From an uncultured Catenibacterium sp. (GTDB taxonomy: Bacteria; Bacillota_I; Bacilli_A; Erysipelotrichales; Coprobacillaceae): a stretch of 64,000 bases of DNA. The notes beneath the pieces were generated by a model. That model did not search any database. It had not been told where the DNA came from and saw only the letters and a program-made list of their open reading frames with translations. Shown piece by piece: positions 36,303 through 46,753 of the stretch. The stretch's first letter is position 1; every line of letters begins with the position of its first letter. The DNA lies in the NCBI GenBank assembly GCA_900540685.1, contig UQGS01000008.1:1-64000 (forward strand), in the 5' to 3' direction. The position numbers were made by a program, and so were the translations under genes.

Positions 36303-37169
36303 ATGTCTATACTTACCGATACAATTAGAAAACAATTCAAAGAAGGGGACGATATCAGAGATGCAGGTTTAACTACACCTGATACAGTTCAACGATTTGA
36401 TAATATTCTTTATGGTGATGATCCAGAATGGAATACAATGGATCTTTATATTCCTAAAGAAGAAAAAGGAAAACTTCCTATTATTATCAGCTTTCATGGT
36501 GGAGGCTGGGTTTATGGAGATAAGGAAAGATATCAATATTATTGTATGAGTCTTGCAGAAAGAGGTTTTGCGGTGATTAACTTTACATATCGTCTTGCAC
36601 CAGAATTTAAACATCCCGCACCACTGGAAGATATGAACCAAGTTGCCCATTGGGTCATGAATCATGCAAAAGATTACTTTTTAGATATAGAACATATATA
36701 TGGGGTAGGAGACTCTGCAGGAGCGCATTTATTAACTCTTTATGCATCTATTCTTACTAATAAGGAATATGCATCTACATATGACTTTAAAGCACCAGAA
36801 GGCTTTCATTTCAACGCCCTGGCATTAAACTGTGGCGCTTATACAATCACAGCTGAATCAGAATTGACAGGTGCACTCATGAAAGAATATCTTCCACACG
36901 GTGGATTAGAAGAAGAATATAAAGAAATCAATCCAAAACAATATATTACTTCTGACTTTCCTCCATGTTTTGTAATGACAGGAGAAGGGGACTTCTTACT
37001 AGAAGATGCACTTACTATGAGTCAGGTATTGACTCATCATAATGTGCCTCATATGTATAAATACTATGTAGGAGATAAACCTCTTAATCATGTATTCCAT
37101 TGTAATATGAGACTCAAGGAAGCTGCACAATGTAATGATGAAGAATGTGAATTCTTCAAGAAATACTAA
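36303..37169 (+). CDS. Alpha/beta-hydrolase (HSL-type esterase)
   Basis: The 288-residue enzyme has the oxyanion motif SFHGGGWVYGDKE, nucleophile elbow GVGDSAGAH, a late acid in GEGDFLLED and histidine in PLNHVFH, as in hormone-sensitive-lipase-like esterases. No signal peptide is seen, so it acts in the cytosol. The ribosome site is weak (TTAAGG four bases upstream). The TnpB element abuts its start codon and seems to have separated it from a good ribosome site and a MerR-controlled promoter, so expression may be reduced. Confidence 0.88.
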   Translation: MSILTDTIRKQFKEGDDIRDAGLTTPDTVQRFDNILYGDDPEWNTMDLYIPKEEKGKLPIIISFHGGGWVYGDKERYQYYCMSLAERGFAVINFTYRLAPEFKHPAPLEDMNQVAHWVMNHAKDYFLDIEHIYGVGDSAGAHLLTLYASILTNKEYASTYDFKAPEGFHFNALALNCGAYTITAESELTGALMKEYLPHGGLEEEYKEINPKQYITSDFPPCFVMTGEGDFLLEDALTMSQVLTHHNVPHMYKYYVGDKPLNHVFHCNMRLKEAAQCNDEECEFFKKY

Positions 37170-37172
37170 CTA

Positions 37173-37211
37173 AAAAGAACTGCAACGAAAGTATCGTTAC
37201 AGTTCCTTTTT
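37173..37211. terminator. Bidirectional terminator
   Basis: Long interrupted stem GAACTG-c-AACGA / TCGTT-a-CAGTTC with A and T runs on both sides, between convergent genes. Confidence 0.8.
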
Positions 37212-37941
37212 ACTTTAATCCAAATAATGTTTCAATACAAGAATCATCCATCACACGATCTGTGACAGGCATATCGGCATGCTTTAATAAAGAGTCTACA
37301 TGATCCTTGATTGTTACATCTACAAGTTTATTGACATCAATACCTCGAAGTTCAAAAAATAAGAATGGATTCTCATCAAGTTTAGCCCCTATACCATAAA
37401 GTACGGCAGCTACATGCTTACACATAATAGCCCAGTCAGGACAGCTACAATTAAAACTGATTTCTCTTTGAGTAGGGAATAAACCATGATCTGATAAGAA
37501 TACTTCTTTTAAATCTTCAGGGAATTCACCATTCAAAAGCTGCTGAAGATTTTGAATCTGTGAACTGCACTTATCAATAATCTCTTCACATACATCTTCT
37601 TTAAGGGGACTGATATTAATTTCTACCTTATAAGGTGTTCTTCTAGTCCCTTGCACACGTGCCTTTACTTTACCCTTCACAATCTGTAAATCAATCACGG
37701 CACCTGTTTTGACATATCTTTTTCCTCGTGCAAGTCTACTGGAATAATCTGCGTATTGTTCGATGTTCTGACACCAGGCAATACCCCACCAGCTCTTTGC
37801 GACTTGTCTTCCCTCAATCACTATTGGGTGTAATTCTTTTCCTTTACTCTTCGCATTATTCACACTCTGCTGAGCTTTTCTCTGTAGTTCTTCCACACTG
37901 ATTTGTGAATATTGCATACTTGTTTTCCAATATCTTCCCAT
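37210..37941 (-). CDS. SWIM zinc-finger protein
   Basis: The 243-residue protein contains a SWIM motif (FNCSCPDWAIMCKHVAAVLY: CxC followed by CxH). SWIM proteins of this kind are usually encoded next to an SNF2 ATPase, as here, and are thought to help it bind DNA or protein. It starts two bases after the SNF2 stop, so the two are one operon. No enzymatic motif is visible. Confidence 0.85.
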   Translation of the reverse strand: MGRYWKTSMQYSQISVEELQRKAQQSVNNAKSKGKELHPIVIEGRQVAKSWWGIAWCQNIEQYADYSSRLARGKRYVKTGAVIDLQIVKGKVKARVQGTRRTPYKVEINISPLKEDVCEEIIDKCSSQIQNLQQLLNGEFPEDLKEVFLSDHGLFPTQREISFNCSCPDWAIMCKHVAAVLYGIGAKLDENPFLFFELRGIDVNKLVDVTIKDHVDSLLKHADMPVTDRVMDDSCIETLFGLK

Positions 37942-37943
37942 TG

Positions 37944-40514
37944 TTACACATCCAATCTGAATAAATCCAATAATTCTTTTGTATCCATTTCAGTAATCCA
38001 TTTTTCCTGCCCAGTCGCAAGAATAGATTCTGCAAGTTCCTGTTTTGATTCAATGATCTGATTAATCTTCTCTTCAATTGTCCCGTTAGAAACAAGTTTA
38101 TGCACAAAGACTTCTTTTGTCTGTCCAATACGATAAGCTCTATCACTTGCCTGGTTTTCTACAGCTGGATTCCACCAGCGGTCAAAATGAATGACATGAT
38201 TTGCGGCAGTGAGATTAAGTCCAGTTCCTGCGGCTTTAAGTGATAAGACGATATAAGGCACATATTCATCTTCATTATTGAATTTTTCTACAATCTCTGT
38301 ACGTTTCTTGGCAGGAATACCACCATGAATAATATATCCCTTCTTATGGAATATAGATTCTAGGTAGTCTGATAATGGTTCGCACATTTCCTTATATTGA
38401 GTAAATACCAATACTCTTTCTCTTTTCTCATAGATTGTTTCACATAATTTCTTCAACATTGCATACTTACCACTATCTTTTGGATTGAAGTTCGTATCAT
38501 GAATAAACTGATCAGGATGATTACAGATCTGTTTAAGTCTTGTAAGTAAACCTAATACAATACCTCTACGTTCCATGCCATCTGATTCAAGTATTAAATC
38601 TTCTGCCTTTTCTACTTCTTTACGATATAAGACAATCTGTCGTTTAGACAAATCTACATGTTCGGTAATCTCCATCTTATCAGGTAAATCAGAAATAATA
38701 GATTTATCTGTTTTTAAACGTCTTAAGATAAAAGGGGATACCATCATCTTCAGCTTACTCATATATTCAGGATAGGCTTGCACTTTTTTTGTATAGTTCT
38801 TAAAATCTGTGGCACTTCCTAATAACCCTTTATTTAAGAAATCAAACAAAGACCATAAATTAGATAAATCATTTTCAATTGGAGTCCCTGTCATCGCAAT
38901 ACGCATCTGACTAGGAATCTTCTTAATAGCCCTTGTCTGTTTGGTTCCTGGATTCTTTATAGCCTGTGCTTCATCTAAAATAAGACAATCCCATACACGT
39001 TCTTGTAAACACTCCATGCGTAAAGCCATTCCATATGTTGTAATTGTCGCAAAACAATCTTCATCTAGAATATTTGTTTTACCATGAAGAATATGATATG
39101 TCATACGAGGCGCAAACTTATCTATTTCCTTTGACCAGTTACCAAGCAATGATGCAGGCACAATCAATAATACATGACTCTCTTTATTGGTCTCATACAT
39201 CTTCTCTAAGAAAGAAATAACCTGTATTGTCTTACCTAATCCCATATCATCCGCAAGGCAGGCACCAAAACCTAAATCATTCATTTGATTCAACCAATTA
39301 TAACCATTTTTCTGATAAGGGCGGAGTGTTGCCTTTAAATACTTAGGCTTTGCCTTGTTTCTAATCTTTGATGGATTCTTTAACTGCCCTAAAGTATCTC
39401 TTAGCCACTTACCATTAGAAATCTGTACACCTAAATCAACATCTACTTCATCTTCATCAGATATATATGTTTTTGTGAGTGCTTCTTTTAAAGTGATTGT
39501 ACCATCATATTTTTCCATCTGTTCAAGAAGCTGCTGGAGTTTATTATGATTGATTTCTACCCATTGACCTTTTAACCAGCCAAGACCTTCTTCCATCTTT
39601 AATAACTCACTGATTTCTTTTCTAGTCAACGCATGTCCATTCACAATTAAAGAAGGCTGAGATGATAATATAGACTCAAACCCTAATAGAGAAGGTTTCT
39701 TTTCACCAATATTCACATTAATCTTAACTGAAGAATACTTCTTCTTCCACCAGTTTGGTACTCTACACTTAATACCAGATGCTTCAATATCAGGTACACT
39801 CTTAAGTAGAGTATATGCTTCTTTGCTCGTTAATCGGATAGGATGGAATAAATCTCCTGTTTCCATGAATTGCGCAATTAAACCTATTTTCTGTGCCACA
39901 TCATTAAGACATGATAATAAATCTAATAACTGTTTCTGATCATTCTTATATTCTATTAATGCATGTTTTAAAGGCATATGGACAATTCTGTTTTCTACAT
40001 CCTTTGTCGCATATGTGGCTAGAAACGCAAAAGGGAAATCAGTATCTTCTTCATTCTCTACTAAATGAAAATATATTCTTTTCGCAGCCTTTAAATCCTG
40101 AGACTTTTCTTGAAGATACATCTGTGCTGTCCCTTTATAGGATGTCATATCTTTCTTGAATTGTTCATTTAAATGTTTAATTATATTTTTAATCCATCTC
40201 TCATTGATATATTCTGTACCAATCGCAAATGGAATCATGGACATAAGATAATCAAAATCATCACTAGATAATTCGACTATTGTCTCTTCTCTTGCGACTT
40301 CTAATTCAGGACTATGACTTAATACTTCAATAAACTTCTGTGATAACTGATATAAGTAAAAAGCACTTGCAGTCAGTCCTTTCAGATTATTTTTAAAGCC
40401 TAACTCATAGAGAGCCGCATACTTATTTTCTTTAAACAATTCAGCCCATGCTGAATCATTGACTTCATCAATATGAAAACCATTTTTAGTAAATATGAAA
40501 TTAAGATGATCCAT
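37944..40514 (-). CDS. SNF2-family DNA-dependent ATPase (helicase-like)
   Basis: The 856-residue protein has an N-terminal SNF2-associated region (about 1-390) and a two-lobe helicase core: motif I DDMGLGKTIQVISF, DEAQ box LDEAQAIKNPG, MTGTPIEND, and motif VI SDRAYRIGQ. Such bacterial Rad54/HepA relatives translocate on duplex DNA, perhaps in repair or transcription recycling. AAAGGAGGT precedes the start. It forms an operon with the SWIM protein. Confidence 0.9.
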   Translation of the reverse strand: MDHLNFIFTKNGFHIDEVNDSAWAELFKENKYAALYELGFKNNLKGLTASAFYLYQLSQKFIEVLSHSPELEVAREETIVELSSDDFDYLMSMIPFAIGTEYINERWIKNIIKHLNEQFKKDMTSYKGTAQMYLQEKSQDLKAAKRIYFHLVENEEDTDFPFAFLATYATKDVENRIVHMPLKHALIEYKNDQKQLLDLLSCLNDVAQKIGLIAQFMETGDLFHPIRLTSKEAYTLLKSVPDIEASGIKCRVPNWWKKKYSSVKINVNIGEKKPSLLGFESILSSQPSLIVNGHALTRKEISELLKMEEGLGWLKGQWVEINHNKLQQLLEQMEKYDGTITLKEALTKTYISDEDEVDVDLGVQISNGKWLRDTLGQLKNPSKIRNKAKPKYLKATLRPYQKNGYNWLNQMNDLGFGACLADDMGLGKTIQVISFLEKMYETNKESHVLLIVPASLLGNWSKEIDKFAPRMTYHILHGKTNILDEDCFATITTYGMALRMECLQERVWDCLILDEAQAIKNPGTKQTRAIKKIPSQMRIAMTGTPIENDLSNLWSLFDFLNKGLLGSATDFKNYTKKVQAYPEYMSKLKMMVSPFILRRLKTDKSIISDLPDKMEITEHVDLSKRQIVLYRKEVEKAEDLILESDGMERRGIVLGLLTRLKQICNHPDQFIHDTNFNPKDSGKYAMLKKLCETIYEKRERVLVFTQYKEMCEPLSDYLESIFHKKGYIIHGGIPAKKRTEIVEKFNNEDEYVPYIVLSLKAAGTGLNLTAANHVIHFDRWWNPAVENQASDRAYRIGQTKEVFVHKLVSNGTIEEKINQIIESKQELAESILATGQEKWITEMDTKELLDLFRLDV

Positions 40515-40547
40515 AGAATCTACCTCCTTTACTTATTCTAACATACA

Positions 40548-40580
40548 AAAAGAGGTTCCAACAATGATTGTTGGAACCTC
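40548..40580 (-). terminator. Terminator of the gltBD operon
   Basis: Stem GAGGTTCCAACA / TGTTGGAACCTC with a 5-nt loop, then TTTTT on the minus strand. Confidence 0.85.
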
Positions 40581-40586
40581 AATGTA

Positions 40587-42065
40587 TTATAACCCTGTAT
40601 AACCCATTAAATCAAAGTCTACCTGCTTAGCTACGTCACGGCCTTCTCTAATAGCCCATACGACTAACGACTGACCTCTACGGACGTCACCCGCACTATA
40701 TAACTTACTAATATTAGTATGATGATCATTTTCATCACATTTAACAGTATTTCTTGCATCTAATTCTACACCAAATGCATTAATAACTGGCTTCTGAGCT
40801 CCAATGAAACCTGCTGCAATAAGCACAAGATCACAAGGTACTGTCTTTTCGCTACCAGGTACCTGTTCAAATGAACGACGACCATCTTTCACTACAGTCT
40901 GTAACTTAACAATCACAGCCTGTTTTACATTACCTTTACTATCAAGAATGAATTCTTTTACTGTACTATTATAAACACGAGGATCTTCACCAAATACCGC
41001 AATGTTTTCTTCCTGTCCATAATCAGTCTTCTTGACTAAAGGCCATTCTGGCCATGGATTTGAATCAGCTCTTACTAGTGGAGGTTCTGACATCATTTCT
41101 AACTGTAATACAGACTTAGCCCCATGTCTAATTGCTGTACCAACACAGTCATTTCCTGTATCTCCACCACCGATAACTAATACATTCTTACCTTTCGCAT
41201 TAGGATACTGACCATCTTTGAATTCACTATTTAATAATGACTTAGTCACCTGTGTTAAATAGTCTACTGCGAAAAGAATATTATTACCTTCTCTACCAGG
41301 TACATTAATATCTCTAGGTTCTTTTGCACCTACTGCAAGAATAACCGCATCATAATTACTTAATAATTCTTTTGCCTGTTTCTTAGTTGTAATGTCTTTA
41401 TTAGTAAAGAACTTGACACCTTCTGCAGTCATCTTATAGATACGACGATCAATGATATTCTTCTCAATCTTCATATTAGGAATACCATACATGAGTAGTC
41501 CACCTAAACGATCTTCTCTTTCATACACATCACAATCATAACCACGATGATTTAATGTATCTGCAGCAGCTAAACCAGCAGGACCTGAACCAATAACCGC
41601 AATCTTTTTACCCACACGCTTTATTGGTGGTTCTGGTTCTTCTAAAAGATTTTCAAATGCATATTCAATAATGGCATGTTCATTCTCTTTTACTGATACT
41701 GCATCACCATCTAAAGAACATGTACAAGCTTTTTCACATAATGCAGGACATACTCTAGAAGTAAATTCTGGGAAGTTATTTGTTTTCTTTAAACGTTTAT
41801 GAGCCTGTTCATACTTTCCTTTATAAACAAGATCATTCCATTCAGGAATCAAGTTGTTTAAAGGACAGCCAGAAAACATACCTTTAATCTTCTGGCCGTA
41901 CTGACAAAATGGAATACCACAGTCCATACATCTTGCACCCTGTTTCTGCTGTTCTTTAGTAGATAGAGGAATATGGAATTCATCGAAGTTCTTAATACGT
42001 TCTGTAGGAGGAACCTCATAAGATGTCTCACGTGCATAATCTAAAAATCCAGTTTTCTTACCCAT
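40587..42065 (-). CDS. gltD: Glutamate synthase, small subunit
   Basis: The 492-residue flavoprotein passes electrons from NADPH to the large subunit. It has N-terminal cysteine clusters for 4Fe-4S binding (GARCMDCGIPFC and VCPALCEKACTC), an FAD-binding motif (IAVIGSGPAGLAAADTL) and an NADPH motif (VLVIGGGDTGNDCVGTA). It starts two bases after the gltB stop with AAAGGAGG. Length and layout are standard. Confidence 0.95.
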   Translation of the reverse strand: MGKKTGFLDYARETSYEVPPTERIKNFDEFHIPLSTKEQQKQGARCMDCGIPFCQYGQKIKGMFSGCPLNNLIPEWNDLVYKGKYEQAHKRLKKTNNFPEFTSRVCPALCEKACTCSLDGDAVSVKENEHAIIEYAFENLLEEPEPPIKRVGKKIAVIGSGPAGLAAADTLNHRGYDCDVYEREDRLGGLLMYGIPNMKIEKNIIDRRIYKMTAEGVKFFTNKDITTKKQAKELLSNYDAVILAVGAKEPRDINVPGREGNNILFAVDYLTQVTKSLLNSEFKDGQYPNAKGKNVLVIGGGDTGNDCVGTAIRHGAKSVLQLEMMSEPPLVRADSNPWPEWPLVKKTDYGQEENIAVFGEDPRVYNSTVKEFILDSKGNVKQAVIVKLQTVVKDGRRSFEQVPGSEKTVPCDLVLIAAGFIGAQKPVINAFGVELDARNTVKCDENDHHTNISKLYSAGDVRRGQSLVVWAIREGRDVAKQVDFDLMGYTGL

Positions 42066-42067
42066 GA

Positions 42068-45000
42068 CTATTTTCCTCCTTTCATAGCTGCATTAAATGC
42101 TTCTACCTTAGCCTGATCTTCATCTAGACCCTGTGACTGATAATAAGCAATCAGATCCATCATCTTCTTATAATCATGTGGAATGATCTTCTTAAACTTA
42201 CCAATATATGTCTTGAAATCATCTAAGAACATCTTGGCTTTTTCTGAACCAGTATACTTATAATGATTTTCAATTAATTCTCTTACTGTTTTAATATCAT
42301 ATGGCTTATTGACTTCAGAATATTCTACAAGTGCACCATTTAGTTTTTCATATAAATCATTATTTGGATCATAGATATACGCAATACCACCACTCATACC
42401 AGCAGCAACGTTTCTACCTGTTTCACCTAAAATAACAACTAAACCACCTGTCATATATTCTAATGCATGGTCACCAACACCTTCTACAACAGCCTTAGCA
42501 CCAGAGTTTCTTACACAGAAACGTTCACCAGCCACACCATTGATATAAGCTTCACCACTTGTTGCACCATATAAGGCAACGTTACCAATAATGATATTGT
42601 CTTCTGCCTTGAATGTCGCTTCATGAGGTGTCTTCACAATAATCTTACCACCAGATAGACCTTTACCTAAGTAGTCATTAGAATCACCTGTTAACTCAAG
42701 AGTTAATCCCTTAGGAATGAAAGCACCAAAGCTCTGACCACCTGCACCGTTCGCATGTACTGTAATAAAGTCATCTTCTACAAAATTACCTAAAGTCTTA
42801 GTCATATGAGAACCCAAGATAGTACCAAATGAACGGTCTGTATTAGAAACATCTACAGAAACTTCAGCTTTCTTCTGAGACTTAAGTGCCTGATCTAGAG
42901 TCTTTAATAATACTTTAGTATCAAGTACTTCATTTAACTTGAAGTCATAGACATGAGCTGGATTGAAGCAGTTATGTGCATCATTCGCATATGTACTATC
43001 TAAGATCTTAGATAAGTCGATATGATACTGATCCGCAATATCCTTCTTCTTTAATAAGTCTGTATGACCAACCATTTCATCGATTGTTCTAAAGCCTAGC
43101 TGAGCCATGTATTCACGCATTTCTTCTGCGACAAACTTCATGAAGTTCACTACATATTCAGGTTTACCAGTAAATCTCTTACGTAAGATAGGGTTCTGAG
43201 TCGCAACACCGACTGGACATGTATCTAAGTTACATACACGCATCATAACGCATCCCATAGTAATAAGTGGGGCTGTCGCAAAACCATATTCTTCTGCACC
43301 AAGTAAACATGCAATCGCAAGATCTCTACCAGTTAATAATTTACCATCTGTTTCAATCACTACACGATCTCTTAAATCATTCATGATCAATGTCTGATGT
43401 GCTTCTGCAAGACCTAATTCCCAAGGAAGACCTGCACTATATACAGAGTTCTTAGGAGCTGCACCAGTACCACCATCATAACCAGAAATAAGAATAACCT
43501 GAGCACCTGCTTTGGCTACACCTGAAGCAACTGTACCAACACCTGCTTCAGATACGAGCTTAACACTAATACGTGCTTCTTCATTCGCATTCTTTAAGTC
43601 ATAGATCAACTGAGCTAAGTCTTCAATAGAATAAATATCATGATGTGGTGGAGGAGAGATTAATGATACACCTGGAGTACTATGACGAGTCTTCGCAATC
43701 CATGGATAAACCTTACCAGCAGGTAAGTGTCCACCTTCACCTGGTTTAGCACCCTGAGCCATCTTGATCTGAATTTCATTGGCAGAACATAAGTATTCAC
43801 TTGTTACACCAAAACGACCACTGGCTACCTGTTTAATAGCTGAACATGCAGAATCACCATTAGGACGAGTCACAAAACGTTCTGCATCTTCTCCACCTTC
43901 ACCTGAGTTACTCTTACCATGTAATCTATTCATCGCAATAGCCATTGTTTCATGGGCTTCTTTAGAAATAGAACCATAACTCATAGCACCTGTCTTAAAA
44001 CGTTTAACGATGTTTTCTACAGGTTCTACTTCTTCTAGTGGAATAGGTTTTCTCTTACTGAAATCGAAGTCTAATAAACCACGTAAGTTAATACCTTCTT
44101 CTTCCTGAGTAATAGTTTCAGAGAATTCTTTAAATAACTTATAATCACCTAAACGGCTTGCCTGCTGTAATAAGTGAATTGTCTTAGGGTTATACAAATG
44201 GTTTTCTTTATGACTTCTTTCTTTATGGAATCCTCCAGAATCAAGTGTAGTATTCACATCATATCCAAGAGGATCAAAAGCCTGATTATGTAATGCGTTA
44301 GTATCAGCTTCAATATCCTTTAAAGTAATACCTTCTACTCTACTTACTGTATGAGGGAAGTATGTATCAATTACTTCTTTAGAAATACCAATTGCTTCAA
44401 AGTTCTGAGAACCACGATAAGACTGTAAAGTAGAAATACCCATCTTAGAGGCAATCTTGACAATACCAGAAAGTACCGCATGATTAAAATCTTCTACTGC
44501 AGCATAGTAATCCTTTTCTAATAAACCATCTTCTACAGCCTGATGAATTGTATCCTGTACAAGATAGCCATTAATAGCACTTGCACCATAACCAAGTAGT
44601 GTAGCGAAATGATGTACTTCTCTTGCTTCACCAGATTCAATAATTAAAGCCATCTTCATTCTCTTCTTAGTACGTACTAAATAAGAGTTCACACTTGCGA
44701 CTGCAAGTAATGCTGGAATAGCACAATGGTTATCATCTACACCACGGTCTGAAAGAATAATAATGTTTGCACCACGATGATAAGCCTTATCTACTTCAAT
44801 AAAGAGGTGATCTAAAGCTTTCTTAAGTGATGTATTTTTATAATAAAGTGTAGAAATAGTTTCACTTTCAAAATCATCTGTATGGAGATGCTTTAACTTA
44901 AGGATATCTGTATTAGTAAGAATAGGATTATGAATATGTAATAAACGACAGTTATCAGGTGAATCATTTAAGATATTTCCTTCAGTACCAATATCTAATG

Positions 45001-46579
45001 AAGTAGATGTAACAATCTCTTCACGAATAGAATCGATAGGAGGGTTAGTAACCTGTGCAAATAACTGTTTAAAGTAATTGAAGAGTGGCTGATGTGCACT
45101 GCTCATTGCGGCAAGAGGGGCATCATTACCCATTGCGATAATTGGTTCACTACCATTTGTAGCCATTGGGATAATATAATCCTTAATATCTTCATACTTA
45201 TAACCAAAAGCAGTCTGTAAAGTTTCTAGCTTTTCATCACTAATGACTTCTACTCTTTCATTAGGAATCTTTAAATCCTTTAAGTATGTGAGATGTGAAT
45301 CAAGCCATTCACCATAAGGTTCCTTCTGTGCATAATAGCTCTTTAACTCTTCATCATTAATAAGAACACCCTTCTTAGTATCTACAAGAAGCATCTTACC
45401 AGGACGTAAACGATCTTTAACTACAATATCTTCTGTTGGGATTTCTAAAGAACCTACTTCAGAAGATAGGATTAAATAAGAGTCCTTAGTAATATAATAA
45501 CGAGAAGGTCTTAAACCATTTCTATCAAGTACAGCACCCATTAATTCACCATCAGAGAATAAAATAGAAGCTGGACCATCCCAAGGTTCCATCACTGTTG
45601 CATTATAGGCATAGAAATCCTTCTTCTTTTTAGACATAGAAGGATTGTTTTCCCATGGTTCTGGAATACACATCATAACAGCACGAGGAAGTTCCATACC
45701 ACTCATAACTAAGAATTCTAATGTGTTATCTAACATCGCAGAATCTGAACCATTAATATCAACAACAGGGAATACCTTTTCTGTATCTAATACATCACAC
45801 TTCATGTTTTCTTCACGAGAAAGCATGTTGTTCGCATTACCTCTAATTGTATTAATTTCACCATTGTGGACAATAAAGCGGTTTGGATGCGCTCTTTGCC
45901 ATGATGGATTTGTATTTGTAGAGAAACGAGAATGCACTAATGCGATTGCACTCTTATAATCATCATCCTGTAAGTCACCAAAGAAGCTTCTTAACTGTCC
46001 TACAAGGAACATACCTTTATATACAATAGTACGGCTAGATAATGAACATACATAAGTATTTTCATTACTCTGTTCAAAAATTCTTCTTGCTTGATAAAGA
46101 AGACGGTCAAAAGGAAGACCTATTTCACAATCATCAGGTTTCTTTACGAATCCCTGCATAATACAAGGCATTGCTTCAATCGCTTTAGTACCTAATACCT
46201 CTTTATGTGTTTCTACCTTTCTCCATCCAAGGAAAGTCATACCTTCCTTAGTAATAATCTTTTCAAACATAGTCATTGCCTGATGTCTTTCTAGTTCATT
46301 CATAGGGAAGAAGAACTGACCAACACCATAATGACCTTCCTTAGGTAACTGGAAATCCTTAATACTCTTCTTAAAGAATGTATAAGGGACCTGAGTTAAA
46401 ATACCAACACCGTCCCCTGTTTCACCCTTAGCATCTTTACCTGCTCTATGCTCTAACTGTTCTACAATCTTTAACGCATTTGATACTGTCATATGCGTTT
46501 TTACACCTTTGATATTAACAACTGCACCGATACCACAGTTATCATGTTCAAAAGATGAATCATATAAACTTTTGTTCAT
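42068..46579 (-). CDS. gltB: Glutamate synthase, large subunit
   Basis: The 1503-residue protein makes two glutamates from glutamine and 2-oxoglutarate. The catalytic N-terminal cysteine of the glutaminase domain lies in FEHDNCGIGAV after a short leader that would be removed. The FMN/synthase domain follows (about 800-1200, with the 3Fe-4S cluster near CNLDTCPVG), then the C-terminal beta-helix. I start it at the ATG at 46579 behind AGGAGGTG; a longer frame to 46615 lacks a site. It is the first gene of gltBD. Confidence 0.95.
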   Translation of the reverse strand: MNKSLYDSSFEHDNCGIGAVVNIKGVKTHMTVSNALKIVEQLEHRAGKDAKGETGDGVGILTQVPYTFFKKSIKDFQLPKEGHYGVGQFFFPMNELERHQAMTMFEKIITKEGMTFLGWRKVETHKEVLGTKAIEAMPCIMQGFVKKPDDCEIGLPFDRLLYQARRIFEQSNENTYVCSLSSRTIVYKGMFLVGQLRSFFGDLQDDDYKSAIALVHSRFSTNTNPSWQRAHPNRFIVHNGEINTIRGNANNMLSREENMKCDVLDTEKVFPVVDINGSDSAMLDNTLEFLVMSGMELPRAVMMCIPEPWENNPSMSKKKKDFYAYNATVMEPWDGPASILFSDGELMGAVLDRNGLRPSRYYITKDSYLILSSEVGSLEIPTEDIVVKDRLRPGKMLLVDTKKGVLINDEELKSYYAQKEPYGEWLDSHLTYLKDLKIPNERVEVISDEKLETLQTAFGYKYEDIKDYIIPMATNGSEPIIAMGNDAPLAAMSSAHQPLFNYFKQLFAQVTNPPIDSIREEIVTSTSLDIGTEGNILNDSPDNCRLLHIHNPILTNTDILKLKHLHTDDFESETISTLYYKNTSLKKALDHLFIEVDKAYHRGANIIILSDRGVDDNHCAIPALLAVASVNSYLVRTKKRMKMALIIESGEAREVHHFATLLGYGASAINGYLVQDTIHQAVEDGLLEKDYYAAVEDFNHAVLSGIVKIASKMGISTLQSYRGSQNFEAIGISKEVIDTYFPHTVSRVEGITLKDIEADTNALHNQAFDPLGYDVNTTLDSGGFHKERSHKENHLYNPKTIHLLQQASRLGDYKLFKEFSETITQEEEGINLRGLLDFDFSKRKPIPLEEVEPVENIVKRFKTGAMSYGSISKEAHETMAIAMNRLHGKSNSGEGGEDAERFVTRPNGDSACSAIKQVASGRFGVTSEYLCSANEIQIKMAQGAKPGEGGHLPAGKVYPWIAKTRHSTPGVSLISPPPHHDIYSIEDLAQLIYDLKNANEEARISVKLVSEAGVGTVASGVAKAGAQVILISGYDGGTGAAPKNSVYSAGLPWELGLAEAHQTLIMNDLRDRVVIETDGKLLTGRDLAIACLLGAEEYGFATAPLITMGCVMMRVCNLDTCPVGVATQNPILRKRFTGKPEYVVNFMKFVAEEMREYMAQLGFRTIDEMVGHTDLLKKKDIADQYHIDLSKILDSTYANDAHNCFNPAHVYDFKLNEVLDTKVLLKTLDQALKSQKKAEVSVDVSNTDRSFGTILGSHMTKTLGNFVEDDFITVHANGAGGQSFGAFIPKGLTLELTGDSNDYLGKGLSGGKIIVKTPHEATFKAEDNIIIGNVALYGATSGEAYINGVAGERFCVRNSGAKAVVEGVGDHALEYMTGGLVVILGETGRNVAAGMSGGIAYIYDPNNDLYEKLNGALVEYSEVNKPYDIKTVRELIENHYKYTGSEKAKMFLDDFKTYIGKFKKIIPHDYKKMMDLIAYYQSQGLDEDQAKVEAFNAAMKGGK

Positions 46580-46606
46580 GCACACACCTCCTATATAAGT
46601 GAAACT

Positions 46607-46635
46607 ATAGTACAAAATATTTTTATCATTGTAAA
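46607..46635 (-). promoter_or_regulatory. Candidate gltBD promoter
   Basis: Read on the minus strand: TTTACA (46635-46630), 17-bp spacer, TACTAT (46612-46607), 28 bp before the gltB ATG. Confidence 0.65.
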
Positions 46636-46734
46636 GAAAAATTGTTATAAAAGTGATAAAACTTTCATTATTTTATGATTTAACGAAAATATATTCCATA
46701 TAACTTCTATTAAGCGAAATATGTAATAAAAAAA

Positions 46735-46753
46735 GAAAGCCTTTACGGCTTTC
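46735..46753 (-). terminator. Terminator of the M48 protease gene
   Basis: Stem GAAAGCC / GGCTTTC, 5-nt loop, followed by TTTTTTT on the minus strand; it overlaps the stop codon. Confidence 0.8.

Noticed and set aside
42068..46579. Plus-strand open frames inside gltB (43779, 45645)
   Set aside because: Shadows of a well-supported 1503-codon gene with all glutamate synthase motifs.
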